DNA of 64,000 nucleotides from Streptomyces sp. SID12488 (GCF_010548275.1 NZ_JAAGLT010000001.1:310001-374000), one strand, 5' to 3'. Shown: positions 50,001 through 59,723, numbered from the stretch's first letter. Numbers and translations: made by a program. The notes: a model not told the origin generated them from the letters alone.

Positions 50001-51104
50001 GTGTCATTGCCCGCCGTCCTACTGGCCGCCGGTTCGTCACCGTCACCGACTCCCACGGAGTCACCGACCGCGTTGGTCCCGTCGCTCCAGGACGCCCAGG
50101 ACAGCGCGACGAACGCCGCCAGCTGGGTCGAGCAGAACTGGTCCACCTGGCTGGCGATCGGCCTCAAGGTCCTGCTGATCATGGTGATCGCGGTGGCGCT
50201 GAGAGTGGCCGTACGGCGGGCTATCACCAAGCTGATAGACCGGATGAACCGCACGGTCCAGGCGGCCGACGGCCCGGCCGGCGGTACGGCGCTGGGCAGC
50301 CTGCTGGTCAATGTCGAGCGTCGCCGTCAGCGCTCCCAGGCGATCGGCTCCGTGCTGCGCTCGGTGGCGAGCTTCATCATCCTGGGCACCGCCGCCCTGA
50401 TGGTCCTCTCCGCGTTCCAGATCAACCTGGCCCCACTGCTGGCCTCAGCCGGTGTAGCGGGCGTGGCGATCGGTTTCGGCGCCCGCAACCTGGTGACGGA
50501 CTTCCTCTCCGGCGTGTTCATGATCCTGGAGGACCAGTACGGCGTCGGCGACACCATCGACGCGGGGGTGGCGTCGGGCGAGGTGATCGAGGTCGGCCTG
50601 CGGGTGACGAAGCTGCGCGGCGACCAGGGCGAGATCTGGTACGTCCGGAACGGCGAGGTCAAGCGCATCGGCAACCTCTCCCAGGGCTGGGCGACGGCCG
50701 GCGTCGACGTGACCGTCCGCGCCGACGAGGACCTGGAGCGGCTGAAGGCGAACCTCGCCGAGGTCAGCGAGAAGATGAGCCGTGAGGAGCCCTGGAACGA
50801 GCTGCTGTGGGGCCCGGTCGAGATCCTGGGCCTGGACAGCGTCCTCCTGGACTCGATGGTGATCCGCCTCACGGCGAAGACGATGCCCGGCAAGTCCCTG
50901 ACGGTGGAACGCGAACTGCGCTGGCGCGTCAAGCGGTCCCTGGACGCGGCGGGCATCCGCATCGTCGGCGGCACCACGGTCATCCCGGAGGAGGAGCCCT
51001 TGGACCCGACGGCAGCGGTCGCGGCCCCCTCGGTGTACTCCAACGCGGGCTCCCCGCAGGCGGAGGCGGCCTCCCCGATCACACCGGCGCGAACAGTCAG
51101 GTAA
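50001..51104 (+). CDS. MscS-family mechanosensitive channel
   Basis: 367 residues from the GTG at 50001. Three membrane helices: WLAIGLKVLLIMVIAVALR, then VASFIILGTAALMVLSAF, and the pore helix PLLASAGVAGVAIGFGARNL with TDFLSGVFMILEDQYGVGD, the MscS signature. A beta domain follows (EVIEVGLRVTKLRGDQGEIWY, VRNGEVKRIGNLSQGW). It opens under membrane tension to relieve osmotic downshock. The C-terminal tail is Pro/Ala-rich. It is monocistronic with a terminator after it. Confidence 0.94.
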   Translation: MSLPAVLLAAGSSPSPTPTESPTALVPSLQDAQDSATNAASWVEQNWSTWLAIGLKVLLIMVIAVALRVAVRRAITKLIDRMNRTVQAADGPAGGTALGSLLVNVERRRQRSQAIGSVLRSVASFIILGTAALMVLSAFQINLAPLLASAGVAGVAIGFGARNLVTDFLSGVFMILEDQYGVGDTIDAGVASGEVIEVGLRVTKLRGDQGEIWYVRNGEVKRIGNLSQGWATAGVDVTVRADEDLERLKANLAEVSEKMSREEPWNELLWGPVEILGLDSVLLDSMVIRLTAKTMPGKSLTVERELRWRVKRSLDAAGIRIVGGTTVIPEEEPLDPTAAVAAPSVYSNAGSPQAEAASPITPARTVR

Positions 51105-51135
51105 CCGGCACGAAACACGAAGCAGCCTGCACGAG

Positions 51136-51168
51136 AGGCGGCGCCCCGATTCGGGGCGCCGCCTTTTC
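51136..51168 (+). terminator. Rho-independent terminator after mscS-like gene
   Basis: GC-rich stem AGGCGGCGCCCC...GGGGCGCCGCCT with a short central loop, followed by TTTTCTC. It isolates the channel gene from the csn operon. Confidence 0.85.
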
Positions 51169-51203
51169 TCGTTGCGCTCTCATTGCCGCTCTCTCATTGC
51201 CCC

Positions 51204-51260
51204 TTGACGTCCCCCTTGGTCCGGTTCTATCTTCTCGCCATCCGATAGGAAACCTTCCTA
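51204..51260 (+). promoter_or_regulatory. csnR promoter and CsnR-type operator
   Basis: TTGACG (51204-51209) and TATCTT (51228-51233), 18 bases apart, form a plausible promoter. The palindrome TAGGAA-ACC-TTCCTA lies at 51246-51260, about where transcription would begin or just after. This matches, from memory, the operator described for CsnR in S. lividans, so CsnR would repress its own operon. Confidence 0.75.
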
Positions 51261-51313
51261 ACAGTCATCACCGTTGTGAAAAGCTGGGCACGGAAAGGCA
51301 GGTGCAGTCACCC

Positions 51314-52525
51314 ATGGCAGGAACCGCAGGCACGCCCGGCACCCCTCGCGTCCTGCGCGCCATGAACGACCGGGCCGCCCTGGACCTGCTCCTGGAGCAC
51401 GGCCCCCTGTCCCGCACCCGGATCGGCAAGCTCACCGGCCTCTCCAAGCCGACCGCCTCACAGCTCCTCGCCCGCCTGGAAGCGGCGGGGCTGGTCCTGG
51501 CGACCGGCACCACCGAGGGCCGACCCGGCCCCAACGCCCAGCTGTACGAGGTCAACCCGACCGCCGCGTACGCCGCCGGGCTCGACGTCACCCCCGAACG
51601 CGTCCTCGCCGCGGTCGCCGACATCACCGGCCGGACCGTGGGCGAGTACGCCCTGCCCACCCCCGGCAAACGCCCCGCCAGGCCCGTCGTCCAACAGGTC
51701 ACCGACGCCCTGGACGGCGCGGTCAAGGCGGCCGGACTGGCCCGGTCCGACCTCCGGCGCCTCGTCATCGGAACCCCGGGCGCCTTCGACCCGGGCACCG
51801 GCCGGCTGCGCTACGCCGCACACCTCCCCGGCTGGCACTCTCCGACCCTCCTCGACGAACTCGCCGCCGCGCTGCCGATGCCGGTGGAGTACGAGAACGA
51901 CGTGAACCTCGTCGCCATCGCCGAACAACGGCTCGGCGCGGCCAGAGGGCACGACGACTTCGTACTGCTCTGGAACGAGGGCGGACTCGGTGCCGCGCTC
52001 GTCCTCGGCGGCCGGCTGCACCGCGGCTGGACCGGCGGCGCCGGCGAGGTCGGCTTCCTGCCCGTGCCGGGCACACCCCTGGTCCGGCAGGTCAGCAGGG
52101 CCGGCAGCGGCGGCTACCAGGAGCTCGCCGGTTCGCAGGTCATCCCCCGGCTCGCCCGCGAGCTGGGTATCACCCCCGTCCCGAACGGCCCGTACGCCGA
52201 GGTCGCAGCAGCCCTCGTCGCCCAGGCCGCCGACATCAACGCGGGGCCCCACCGGCGGCTCCTCGAAACGTACGCGACCGGCCTGGCCACCGGTCTGGCC
52301 TCGCTCGTCTCCGTCCTCGACCCCGAACTCGTCGTCCTGAGCGGCGCCTCCCTCACCGCGGGCGGCGAACCCCTGCGCGGTCTGGTCCAGGCCGAGCTGG
52401 AGGAACTGGCCGCGACCCGGCCCCGGCTGGTCGTGGGCGACGTACGCGAACACCCCGTGCTGCGGGGCGCGCTGGAGAGCGCCCTCGCGGCAACCCGCGA
52501 CGAGGTCTTCGACACCTCCCGCTGA
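51314..52525 (+). CDS. csnR: ROK-family repressor of the chitosan-oligosaccharide operon
   Basis: 403 residues from the ATG at 51314; a GTG at 51302 in frame is also possible. The N-terminal winged helix (LLLEHGPLSRTRIGKLTGLS, KPTASQLLARLEAAGLV) precedes a ROK body. In the latter ENDVNLVAIAEQRLG and GLGAALVLGGRLHRGWTGGAG replace parts of the kinase site, and the CxCGxxGC zinc cluster is absent. The gene order (ROK, binding protein, two permeases, GH4, kinase) and the operator upstream identify it as CsnR. De-repression by glucosamine oligosaccharides or their phosphates is the accepted model. Confidence 0.85.
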   Translation: MAGTAGTPGTPRVLRAMNDRAALDLLLEHGPLSRTRIGKLTGLSKPTASQLLARLEAAGLVLATGTTEGRPGPNAQLYEVNPTAAYAAGLDVTPERVLAAVADITGRTVGEYALPTPGKRPARPVVQQVTDALDGAVKAAGLARSDLRRLVIGTPGAFDPGTGRLRYAAHLPGWHSPTLLDELAAALPMPVEYENDVNLVAIAEQRLGAARGHDDFVLLWNEGGLGAALVLGGRLHRGWTGGAGEVGFLPVPGTPLVRQVSRAGSGGYQELAGSQVIPRLARELGITPVPNGPYAEVAAALVAQAADINAGPHRRLLETYATGLATGLASLVSVLDPELVVLSGASLTAGGEPLRGLVQAELEELAATRPRLVVGDVREHPVLRGALESALAATRDEVFDTSR

Positions 52526-52607
52526 GCGCTCCTCTTCCTGATTCACCTCCTGCTTCACCCCTCACCAGTCCCGTGCCCTGCTTCGCCCTTCCCTGGGAGA
52601 CCTCGCC

Positions 52608-53945
52608 ATGCCCGGAATATCAAGAAAAGTCGCCGCCGCACTCGCCGTCACCGCCTCGACAGCCCTCCTCGCCACGGCCTGTACGGGCCAGTCCTCCTCG
52701 GGCAGCCAGGACGACGCCTCGAAGGACACGACCATCACCTTCTGGCACGCCTGGAGCGCGCCGAACGAGGTGGCGGGCGTGAAGGCGCTGATCGCCGGCT
52801 TCGAGAAGGCCCACCCCAACATCCACGTGAACGTCGTCGGCAACATGACCGACGACAAGATGAACCAGGCGCTGCGCGCGGGCGGCAGCAAGGCACCCGA
52901 CGTGATCTCGTCGTTCACCACCAACGGCGTCGGCAAGTTCTGCTCGTCGGGTGCGCTGGTCGACCTGAACCCGCTCTTCGAGAAGGCGGGCATCGACCCG
53001 GCGACCACCTTCCCGAAGGCGATGAGCGAGTACACCCAGTTCGACGGCAACCGCTGCGCCGTCCCGCTGCTCGGCGACGCGTACGGCCTCTATTACAACA
53101 AGACCGCCTTCAAGGCGGCCGGCATCACCAGCCCGCCGAAGACCTGGTCCGAGTTCGAGGCCGACGCCAAGAAGCTGACCATCAGCAAGGGCGACACCTA
53201 CTCCCAGCTCGGTTTCATGCCGAACTACCACGGCTGGGAGACGACCACCGAGCACTACATGGGCCAGTTCGGGCCGACGTACTTCGACAAGTCCGGGAAG
53301 TCGACGGTCGCCACCGACCCGGCCGTCGCCGACGCCTTCGCCGTGCAGAAGAAGCTGGTCGACGACCTCGGCGGCTTCAAGAAGCTGGAGAAGTACCGCT
53401 CCGGCCTCGGTGACGAGTGGGGCCCCAAGCACCCCTTCCAGACCGGCCAGGTGGCCATGCAGCTGGACGGCGAGTGGCGGCTGGGCATGGCGCTGGACGC
53501 GAAGCCCGACTTCGAGATCGGCGTCGCCCCGCTGCCCGTGCCCGACGACCAGGCCGACCAGTACGGCAAGGGCTACATCACCGGCACCATCGCGGGCATC
53601 GCCGCCACCAGCAAGAAGCAGAACGCGGCCTGGGACCTGGTGAAGTACATCACCACCGACACGGACGCGGTGGTCGGCTTCTCCAACGCGATCCACAACG
53701 TGCCCTCGACGCTCGCGGCGCTGAAGTCCCCGAAGCTGAAGTACGACCCGCGCTTCAAGACGTTCCTGGACATCGCCGCGGACCCCAACTCGACCACCTC
53801 GCCGGCCTCGATCAACGGCGGCGTCTACCTCACCACCATCCAGGAACTCGGCTACGACTACGAGAGCGGCAAGGTCACCGACCTGCAGGCGGGCCTGAAG
53901 AAGGCCGCCGCGCAGATCGACACGGACATCGCGCAGGCGAAGTAG
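52608..53945 (+). CDS. csnE: Sugar-binding lipoprotein of the csn importer
   Basis: 445 residues from the ATG at 52608, with GGGAGA seven bases upstream. The lipoprotein signal ends at LLATAC (Cys25). The sugar-binding fold reads TITFWHAWSAPNEVAGVKAL, HPNIHVNVVGNMTDDKMNQA, DGNRCAVPLLGDAYGLYYNK and GVAPLPVPDDQADQYGKGYI. It is a CUT1-type solute-binding protein. In the csn operon it is taken to bind chitosan (glucosamine) oligosaccharides. Permease genes follow at two bases. Confidence 0.9.
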   Translation: MPGISRKVAAALAVTASTALLATACTGQSSSGSQDDASKDTTITFWHAWSAPNEVAGVKALIAGFEKAHPNIHVNVVGNMTDDKMNQALRAGGSKAPDVISSFTTNGVGKFCSSGALVDLNPLFEKAGIDPATTFPKAMSEYTQFDGNRCAVPLLGDAYGLYYNKTAFKAAGITSPPKTWSEFEADAKKLTISKGDTYSQLGFMPNYHGWETTTEHYMGQFGPTYFDKSGKSTVATDPAVADAFAVQKKLVDDLGGFKKLEKYRSGLGDEWGPKHPFQTGQVAMQLDGEWRLGMALDAKPDFEIGVAPLPVPDDQADQYGKGYITGTIAGIAATSKKQNAAWDLVKYITTDTDAVVGFSNAIHNVPSTLAALKSPKLKYDPRFKTFLDIAADPNSTTSPASINGGVYLTTIQELGYDYESGKVTDLQAGLKKAAAQIDTDIAQAK

Positions 53946-53947
53946 CC

Positions 53948-54892
53948 ATGGCCGCCACCTACACCCTCCGGGCGAAGCACCGGCGTTCGAGGCTGCGCAC
54001 CCTCGCCTTCCTCTCGCCCTGGCTGATCGGTTTCACGGTCTTCTTCGCGTACCCGATGATCTCGACGGTCTACTTCTCGTTCATGCACTACGACGGCTTC
54101 AAGCCGCCGACCTGGGTCGGGACGAAGAACTGGAAGTACGTCTTCGAGTCCTACCCCTTCTTCTGGCCCGCCCTGCGCAACACGCTGTGGCTGGTCGTGA
54201 TCATGGTGAGCCTGCGGGTCCTGTTCGGACTCGGGATCGGCATGCTCATCACGAAGATCAAGACGGGTACGGGCGTCTTCCGCACCCTCTTCTACCTGCC
54301 CTACCTGGCCCCGCCGGTCGCCGCGACCATGGCGTTCGCGTTCCTCCTCAACCCCGGTACGGGACCGGTCAACTCCATGCTGGAGAAGATCGACATCCCG
54401 GCCCCGGGCTGGTTCAACGACCCCACCTGGTCCAAGCCGGCGCTCACGATGCTGGCCCTGTGGGGCATCGGCGACCTGATGGTGATCTTCATGGCGGCGC
54501 TGCTCGACGTACCGAGAGAGCAGTACGAGGCGGCCGAGCTGGACGGCGCGACGCCGTGGCAGCGGTTCCGGTACGTCACGTTGCCGAACATCTCACCGAT
54601 CATCATGTTCGCCGTCGTCACCGGCGTCATCGGGGCGATGCAGTACTACACACAGCCACTGGTGGCCGGAAAGGTCGCCTCGGGCGTGATCCAGGGCGCG
54701 GGCACCATGTTCCAGCCCGGCTACCCCGAGCACTCCACACTCACCCTCCCCCAACTCGTCTACAACCTCGGCTTCCAGCGCTTCGACTACGGCTCCGCCT
54801 GTGTCGTCGCCCTGGTGCTGTTCGCCCTCTCGATGGCGTTCACCGCGCTGTTGATGCGGCGCCGGGGCGGTCTCATCCAGGCAGGTGACTGA
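53948..54892 (+). CDS. csnF: csn importer permease 1 (MalF type)
   Basis: 314 residues from the ATG at 53948, two bases after the csnE stop. Six membrane helices begin TLAFLSPWLIGFTVFFAYPM. The ATPase-contact EAA loop is EQYEAAELDGATPWQRFRYV. It is the MalF-like subunit. The operon has no ATPase gene, so the importer must share one encoded elsewhere; the multi-sugar ATPase MsiK is the usual partner in Streptomyces. Confidence 0.92.
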   Translation: MAATYTLRAKHRRSRLRTLAFLSPWLIGFTVFFAYPMISTVYFSFMHYDGFKPPTWVGTKNWKYVFESYPFFWPALRNTLWLVVIMVSLRVLFGLGIGMLITKIKTGTGVFRTLFYLPYLAPPVAATMAFAFLLNPGTGPVNSMLEKIDIPAPGWFNDPTWSKPALTMLALWGIGDLMVIFMAALLDVPREQYEAAELDGATPWQRFRYVTLPNISPIIMFAVVTGVIGAMQYYTQPLVAGKVASGVIQGAGTMFQPGYPEHSTLTLPQLVYNLGFQRFDYGSACVVALVLFALSMAFTALLMRRRGGLIQAGD

Positions 54893-54893
54893 C

Positions 54894-55790
54894 ATGACCC
54901 AACTACTGGAACGGCCCGTGGAGTTGAAGGCATCCTCCTCCTCACCCGCCGAGCGCACGGCCCGCCGCAAGGCGCTCCTGGAATGGATCGCGGTCCACTC
55001 CCTCGGCGTCGCGGCGGCCCTCTTCTTCACCCTGCCCTTCGTGTTCGTGTTCCTGACCTCGCTGATGAGCGACTCGCAGGCACTCAGCCGGGACCTGATC
55101 CCGCACACCTGGGAGTGGTCCAACTACCGCAAGGTGTTCGACACTCCGGGCTTCCTCACCTGGTGGAAGAACACCCTGATCTACGCCGGTCTCGGCACCG
55201 TCCTGACCGTCGTGTCCTCCGTCCCCGTGGCCTACGCGCTGGCCAAGTTCCGCTTCCGGGGCCGGAACCTGACGCTCATGCTGGTGATCTCGATGATGAT
55301 GCTGCCGCCCCAGGTGGTCGTCATCCCGATGTACCTGTTCTGGGCGAAGCAACTGGACCTGTCCGGCACCCTGTGGCCGATGATCATCCCGCTGGCGTTC
55401 GGCGACGCGTTCTCGATCTTCCTGCTGCGCCAGTTCCTGATGACGATCCCCAACGAGTACGTGGACGCCGCGAAGGTGGACGGCTGCGGTGATCTGCGCA
55501 CCCTGCTGAGGGTCGTCCTGCCGATGGCGAAGCCCGGCATCGCCGCCATCGCCCTGTTCCAGTTCTTCAACGCCTGGAACGACTACTTCGGCCCCCAGAT
55601 CTACGCCTCCGAGAACCCGGGCGCGTGGACCCTGTCCTACGGCCTGGAGTCCTTCAAGGGCGCCCACCACACCGACTGGAACCTCACCATGGCCGCGACC
55701 GTGCTGGTCCTGGCTCCCGTGCTCGTCGTGTTCTTCTTCGCGCAGAAGGCGTTCGTCGAAGGCGTCACTCTCACCGGCGTAAAGGGTTGA
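54894..55790 (+). CDS. csnG: csn importer permease 2 (MalG type)
   Basis: 298 residues from the ATG at 54894, one base after the csnF stop; a GTG at 54885 is also in frame. Six membrane helices include AALFFTLPFVFVFLTSLMSD and VSSVPVAYALAKFRF. The EAA loop is NEYVDAAKVDGCGDLRTLLR. It ends AQKAFVEGVTLTGVKG, typical of MalG-like subunits. It pairs with csnF. Confidence 0.92.
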   Translation: MTQLLERPVELKASSSSPAERTARRKALLEWIAVHSLGVAAALFFTLPFVFVFLTSLMSDSQALSRDLIPHTWEWSNYRKVFDTPGFLTWWKNTLIYAGLGTVLTVVSSVPVAYALAKFRFRGRNLTLMLVISMMMLPPQVVVIPMYLFWAKQLDLSGTLWPMIIPLAFGDAFSIFLLRQFLMTIPNEYVDAAKVDGCGDLRTLLRVVLPMAKPGIAAIALFQFFNAWNDYFGPQIYASENPGAWTLSYGLESFKGAHHTDWNLTMAATVLVLAPVLVVFFFAQKAFVEGVTLTGVKG

Positions 55791-55797
55791 TCCACAC

Positions 55798-57063
55798 ATG
55801 AAACTCACCGTGGTCGGCGGCGGATCGACCTATACCCCCGAACTCATCGACGGTTTCGCGCGGTTGCGGGACGCCCTGCCCATAGAGGAGCTGGTGCTCG
55901 TCGACCCGGCCGCCGAACGGCTGGAGCTGGTCGGCGGCCTCGCCCGGCGCATCTTCGCCAAGCAGGGGCATCCCGGGCGGATCGTCACCACCGACGACCT
56001 GGACAAGGGCGTCGAGGGTGCCGACGCCGTCCTGCTCCAACTGCGCGTCGGCGGCCAGGCAGCACGGCAGCAGGACGAGACCTGGCCGCTGGAGTGCGGC
56101 TGCGTCGGCCAGGAGACGACCGGCGCGGGCGGCCTCGCCAAGGCGCTGCGCACGGTGCCGGTGGTCCTGGACATCGCAGAGCGCGTCCGCCGGACCAACC
56201 CCGCCGCCTGGATCATCGACTTCACCAACCCGGTGGGCATCGTCACCCGCGCCCTCCTCCAGGCCGGCCACAAGGCGGTCGGCCTGTGCAACGTGGCGAT
56301 CGGCTTCCAGCGGAAGTTCGCCGCCCTGCTGGGGGTGACCCCGGCCGACATCCACCTGGAGCACGTGGGCCTCAACCACCTCACCTGGGAGACGGGCGTC
56401 CGCCTGGGCGGCCCCGAGGGCGAGGACGTCCTCCCCCGGCTGCTGACCGAACACGGCGACCGGATCGCCGACGACCTCCGTCTTCCGCGCTCGGTACTCG
56501 ACCGCCTGGAGACGGTGCCCTCCTACTACCTGCGCTACTACTACGCCCACGACAACGTCGTACGGGAACTGCGCACCAAGCCCTCCCGGGCGGCCGAGGT
56601 CGCGGCGATGGAGGAGGAACTGCTGCGCATGTACGGCGATCCGGCCCTGGCCGAGAAACCGGAGCTGCTGGCCAAGCGCGGGGGCGCCTTCTACTCGGAG
56701 GCGGCGGTGGACCTGGCCGCGTCACTGCTCGGCGGGGGCGGCAATCCCTACCAGGTGGTGAACACGTACAACAAAGGGACACTGCCGTTCCTGCCGGACG
56801 ACGCGGTCATCGAGACGCAGGCCGCGGTGGGCCGGCAGGGCGCCACTCCCCTGGCCGTCCCGGCTGTCGACCCCCTGTACGCGGGGCTGATCGCCAACGT
56901 CACCGCATACGAGGAACTGGCCCTGGAGGCCGCTCTGCAGGGCGGACGGAACCGGGTCTTCCGGGCACTGCTCGCGCATCCGCTCGTCGGCCAGTACGAC
57001 TACGCCGACACCCTCACCGACACCCTGATCGCGCACAACCGGGAGCATCTCGCGTGGGCATGA
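55798..57063 (+). CDS. csnH: GH4-family glycosidase, NAD-dependent
   Basis: 421 residues from the ATG at 55798, with AAAGGG upstream. The NAD fold starts MKLTVVGGGSTYTPELIDGF. WIIDFTNPVGIVTRALLQAG and VGLCNVAIGFQRK carry the metal-binding Cys. HVGLNHLTWETGVRL carries the metal His. GH4 enzymes hydrolyse glycosides by an oxidation-elimination route needing NAD and Mn. In the csn operon it would split imported, probably phosphorylated, glucosamine oligosaccharides. Overlaps csnK by four bases. Confidence 0.9.
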   Translation: MKLTVVGGGSTYTPELIDGFARLRDALPIEELVLVDPAAERLELVGGLARRIFAKQGHPGRIVTTDDLDKGVEGADAVLLQLRVGGQAARQQDETWPLECGCVGQETTGAGGLAKALRTVPVVLDIAERVRRTNPAAWIIDFTNPVGIVTRALLQAGHKAVGLCNVAIGFQRKFAALLGVTPADIHLEHVGLNHLTWETGVRLGGPEGEDVLPRLLTEHGDRIADDLRLPRSVLDRLETVPSYYLRYYYAHDNVVRELRTKPSRAAEVAAMEEELLRMYGDPALAEKPELLAKRGGAFYSEAAVDLAASLLGGGGNPYQVVNTYNKGTLPFLPDDAVIETQAAVGRQGATPLAVPAVDPLYAGLIANVTAYEELALEAALQGGRNRVFRALLAHPLVGQYDYADTLTDTLIAHNREHLAWA

Positions 57064-58025
57064 CCGCACACGTCCTCGCCATCGACGCGGGCAACAGCAA
57101 GACCGACGTGGCAGTGGTCGCGGCCGACGGGGAGGTGCTGGCCACCGCGCGGGGCGGGGGGTTCCGGCCGCCTGCCGACGGTCTTGACACGGCGGTCTCC
57201 GGGCTGGCCGACGCCGTCGCCGAGGCGTTCACCGCCGCCGGGGTCTCGTCCGTCGACCGGGTCTCGGCGTGTCTGGCGAACGCCGACTTCCCCGTGGAGG
57301 AACGGCAGTTCGCCGCCGCGCTGCACGCACGCGCGTGGGGCGCGAGTGTCGACGTACGCAACGACACCTTCGCGATCCTGCGGGCCGGGATCACCGAGCC
57401 GCGCGGGGTCGCCGTCGTCTGCGGCGCCGGCATCAACTGCGTGGGGATGACCCCGGACGGCCGCACGGCCCGGTTCCCCGCGCTGGGGCGTGTCTCCGGC
57501 GACTGGGGCGGTGGCTGGGGCCTGGCGGAGGAGGCAATGTGGCACGCGGCGCGGGCGGAGGACGGGCGGGGCGGTCCCACAGCCCTGGTGTCCGCCCTGC
57601 CCGCCCACTTCGGGCTGAACTCCATGTACGCGCTGATCGAGGCCCTGCATCTGGGGGGCGTCGACAACGCCCGGCGCCACGAGCTGACGCCGGTGCTGTT
57701 CGCCACGGCGGCGGACGGTGACCCGGTGGCGTGCGCGCTGGTGGACCGCCTTGCCGACGAGGTGGTGGCCATGGCCTCGGTCGCACTCGGCCGCCTCGGT
57801 CTCCTCGAGGAGGAGACCCCGGTCCTGCTGGGCGGGGGTGTTCTCGCGGCCCAGCACGCCCGGTTGACGGACCGCATCACCGAGCTGCTGGCCGCGCGGG
57901 CGCCCAAGGCCTTCGCCCGGGTGGTGACGGCGCGGCCCGTGCTGGGGGCGGCGCTGCTCGGCCTGGATCACACGAACGCCCCGGCGGAGGTGCACGCGCG
58001 CGTACGACACTTCTACGAGGTCTGA
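57060..58025 (+). CDS. csnK: Sugar kinase, BadF/BadG family (glucosamine kinase candidate)
   Basis: 321 residues from the ATG at 57060 (ATGA overlap); a GTG at 57054 has better ribosome spacing from GGGAG. The actin-like ATPase fold shows VLAIDAGNSKTDVAVVAADG (phosphate 1), VDVRNDTFAILRAG, GVAVVCGAGINCVGM (phosphate 2) and RVSGDWGGGWGLAEEAMWHA, as in N-acetylglucosamine kinase relatives. It would phosphorylate imported amino sugar. It is last in the csn operon, which ends without an obvious hairpin before the next operon. Confidence 0.85.
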   Translation: MTAHVLAIDAGNSKTDVAVVAADGEVLATARGGGFRPPADGLDTAVSGLADAVAEAFTAAGVSSVDRVSACLANADFPVEERQFAAALHARAWGASVDVRNDTFAILRAGITEPRGVAVVCGAGINCVGMTPDGRTARFPALGRVSGDWGGGWGLAEEAMWHAARAEDGRGGPTALVSALPAHFGLNSMYALIEALHLGGVDNARRHELTPVLFATAADGDPVACALVDRLADEVVAMASVALGRLGLLEEETPVLLGGGVLAAQHARLTDRITELLAARAPKAFARVVTARPVLGAALLGLDHTNAPAEVHARVRHFYEV

Positions 58026-58256
58026 CCTGCTTCGTACGGGAACCGAACAGATTCCTCCGGCGTATTCATGGGCAGAGGGGTGGTGCGGGGAGCGCGCATG
58101 TGTCCGAATGCATGGCAGCGCGCCCCGGCACAACGCCACCCACCGCGACACAACGCCGCCGCACTGCGATCCGATCAAGATCCAGTCAAGGTCGGTGCGG
58201 ATTGTCAGTGCCGGGGGCGATACTGGCGGTGACGGATGACCATGGGGGAGGTCACA

Positions 58257-59723
58257 GTGACATCTACGAGCAGTGCGGCACCACCGGCGCCGGGCTCGCC
58301 CGGCCCGTCGGGTGTGCCCGGCACGTCCGCCGCCTCGGGCCTGCCCGCCATCCCCTCCCAGCCGGGCAGGGGCCCCGCTCCCGGGGTCACCCAGCCCCCG
58401 CGCCGTACCGCCTTCGCCGAGGGCGTCGACCAGTTGCGGGCCGCCGCGACCACCGAGCCGGGGCGGCTGCGGATCATCGGCGCCCTGCTCGCCGTGCTCG
58501 TCGTCGCGTTCGGTGCCGTCACCGCGTGGCAGATGACCGATCGTTCGTCCGCCGCGGACGACGTGCTGAACAACAGCCAGCCCCTCAGCTCCGCCGCCGC
58601 GGACATCTACAGCTCCCTCGCGGACGCCAACACCGCCGCCTCCAGCGGCTTCCTGGCCGGCGGTGACGAGACGGCGACCTCCCGCAAGCGTTACCAGGAG
58701 GACATCCGCAACGCCGCCGCCAAGCTCTCCGCCGCCGCGACCAACTCCGAGCCGGACTCCGAGTCCGCGAGGACCATCGCCGATCTCAACAAGCTGCTGT
58801 CGGAGTACACGGGCTACATCGAGCGGGCCCGTGCCAACAACCGGCTGGGCTTCCCGGTCGGCGGCTCGTACCTGCGGCTGGCGAACGAGACGATGCAGGA
58901 CCGGATGCTCCCGCAGGCGGAGAAGCTCTACTCCAAGGAGAACCAGCGGCTGGACTCCGACTACGCGGACGCGACCTCGTACCCGTGGGCGGCGATCGGC
59001 CTCGGCGTCGCCGTGCTCGGCGCCCTCGTCTGGGCCCAGCGGCGCAACTACCGGCGTACGAACCGGCTGCTGAACCACGGTCTGGTGGCGGCGACGGCCA
59101 CCGCGACGATCGTCCTGCTGTGGCTGGTCGCCGGGCAGAGTTTCGCCCGCTCGGGGCTGAGCGACTCCTACGACCACGGCATCCGCTCGCTGAACGTGCT
59201 GCACAACGCCCGGATCGCCTCCCTCAAGGCGCGCGGCAACGAGAACCTGACGCTGGTGGCGCGCGGCGCGGAGACGGTCGAGCTGAAGGACGGCACGGTC
59301 GTCGACGCCTACGACCACGACTTCGAGGGCGACATGAGCGCGCTCGGCAAGGGCCTGGTCGAGGCCGAGGGGCTCGCCGACGACCAGGCGGGCAAGAAGC
59401 CGGTCACGTCGGCCGTCGGTGGCATGGAGGAGTGGAAGAAGCGCCACGAGGAGGCGCAGACGGAGTACGAGTCGGGCGACTTCCAGCAGGCGCTCGCCCG
59501 CGTCATAGGGGACAAGAGCGACAAGCCGACCGGCGAGTGCTTCGACAGCGTCGACCAGGCGCTGAAGACGGCGATCGGACATGAGCAGACGGAGTTCCAG
59601 CAGTCGGCCAGGGACGGCCGGGACGCGATGATCGGCCTCCCGCTGGGCGCCGCGGCTCTCGGGGTGCTGGGCGCGGCGGGCGCGGTGCTCGGCATCGGGC
59701 GCAGGCTGTCGGAGTACCGCTGA
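58257..59723 (+). CDS. glnX: GlnX-like membrane sensor protein of the PknG operon
   Basis: 488 residues from the GTG at 58257, with GGGGGAGG five bases upstream; ATGs at 58236 and 58242 are less well placed. A Pro/Gly-rich N-terminus, then four membrane helices at about 71-91, 243-262, 276-295 and 461-480. Two outside helical domains (residues 92-242 and 296-460) resemble duplicated chemoreceptor-type four-helix bundles. It has no kinase or methyl-accepting domain. In mycobacteria GlnX sits between the binding protein GlnH and the kinase PknG in an aspartate-sensing path, and the same gene set is here. Confidence 0.8.
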   Translation: MTSTSSAAPPAPGSPGPSGVPGTSAASGLPAIPSQPGRGPAPGVTQPPRRTAFAEGVDQLRAAATTEPGRLRIIGALLAVLVVAFGAVTAWQMTDRSSAADDVLNNSQPLSSAAADIYSSLADANTAASSGFLAGGDETATSRKRYQEDIRNAAAKLSAAATNSEPDSESARTIADLNKLLSEYTGYIERARANNRLGFPVGGSYLRLANETMQDRMLPQAEKLYSKENQRLDSDYADATSYPWAAIGLGVAVLGALVWAQRRNYRRTNRLLNHGLVAATATATIVLLWLVAGQSFARSGLSDSYDHGIRSLNVLHNARIASLKARGNENLTLVARGAETVELKDGTVVDAYDHDFEGDMSALGKGLVEAEGLADDQAGKKPVTSAVGGMEEWKKRHEEAQTEYESGDFQQALARVIGDKSDKPTGECFDSVDQALKTAIGHEQTEFQQSARDGRDAMIGLPLGAAALGVLGAAGAVLGIGRRLSEYR

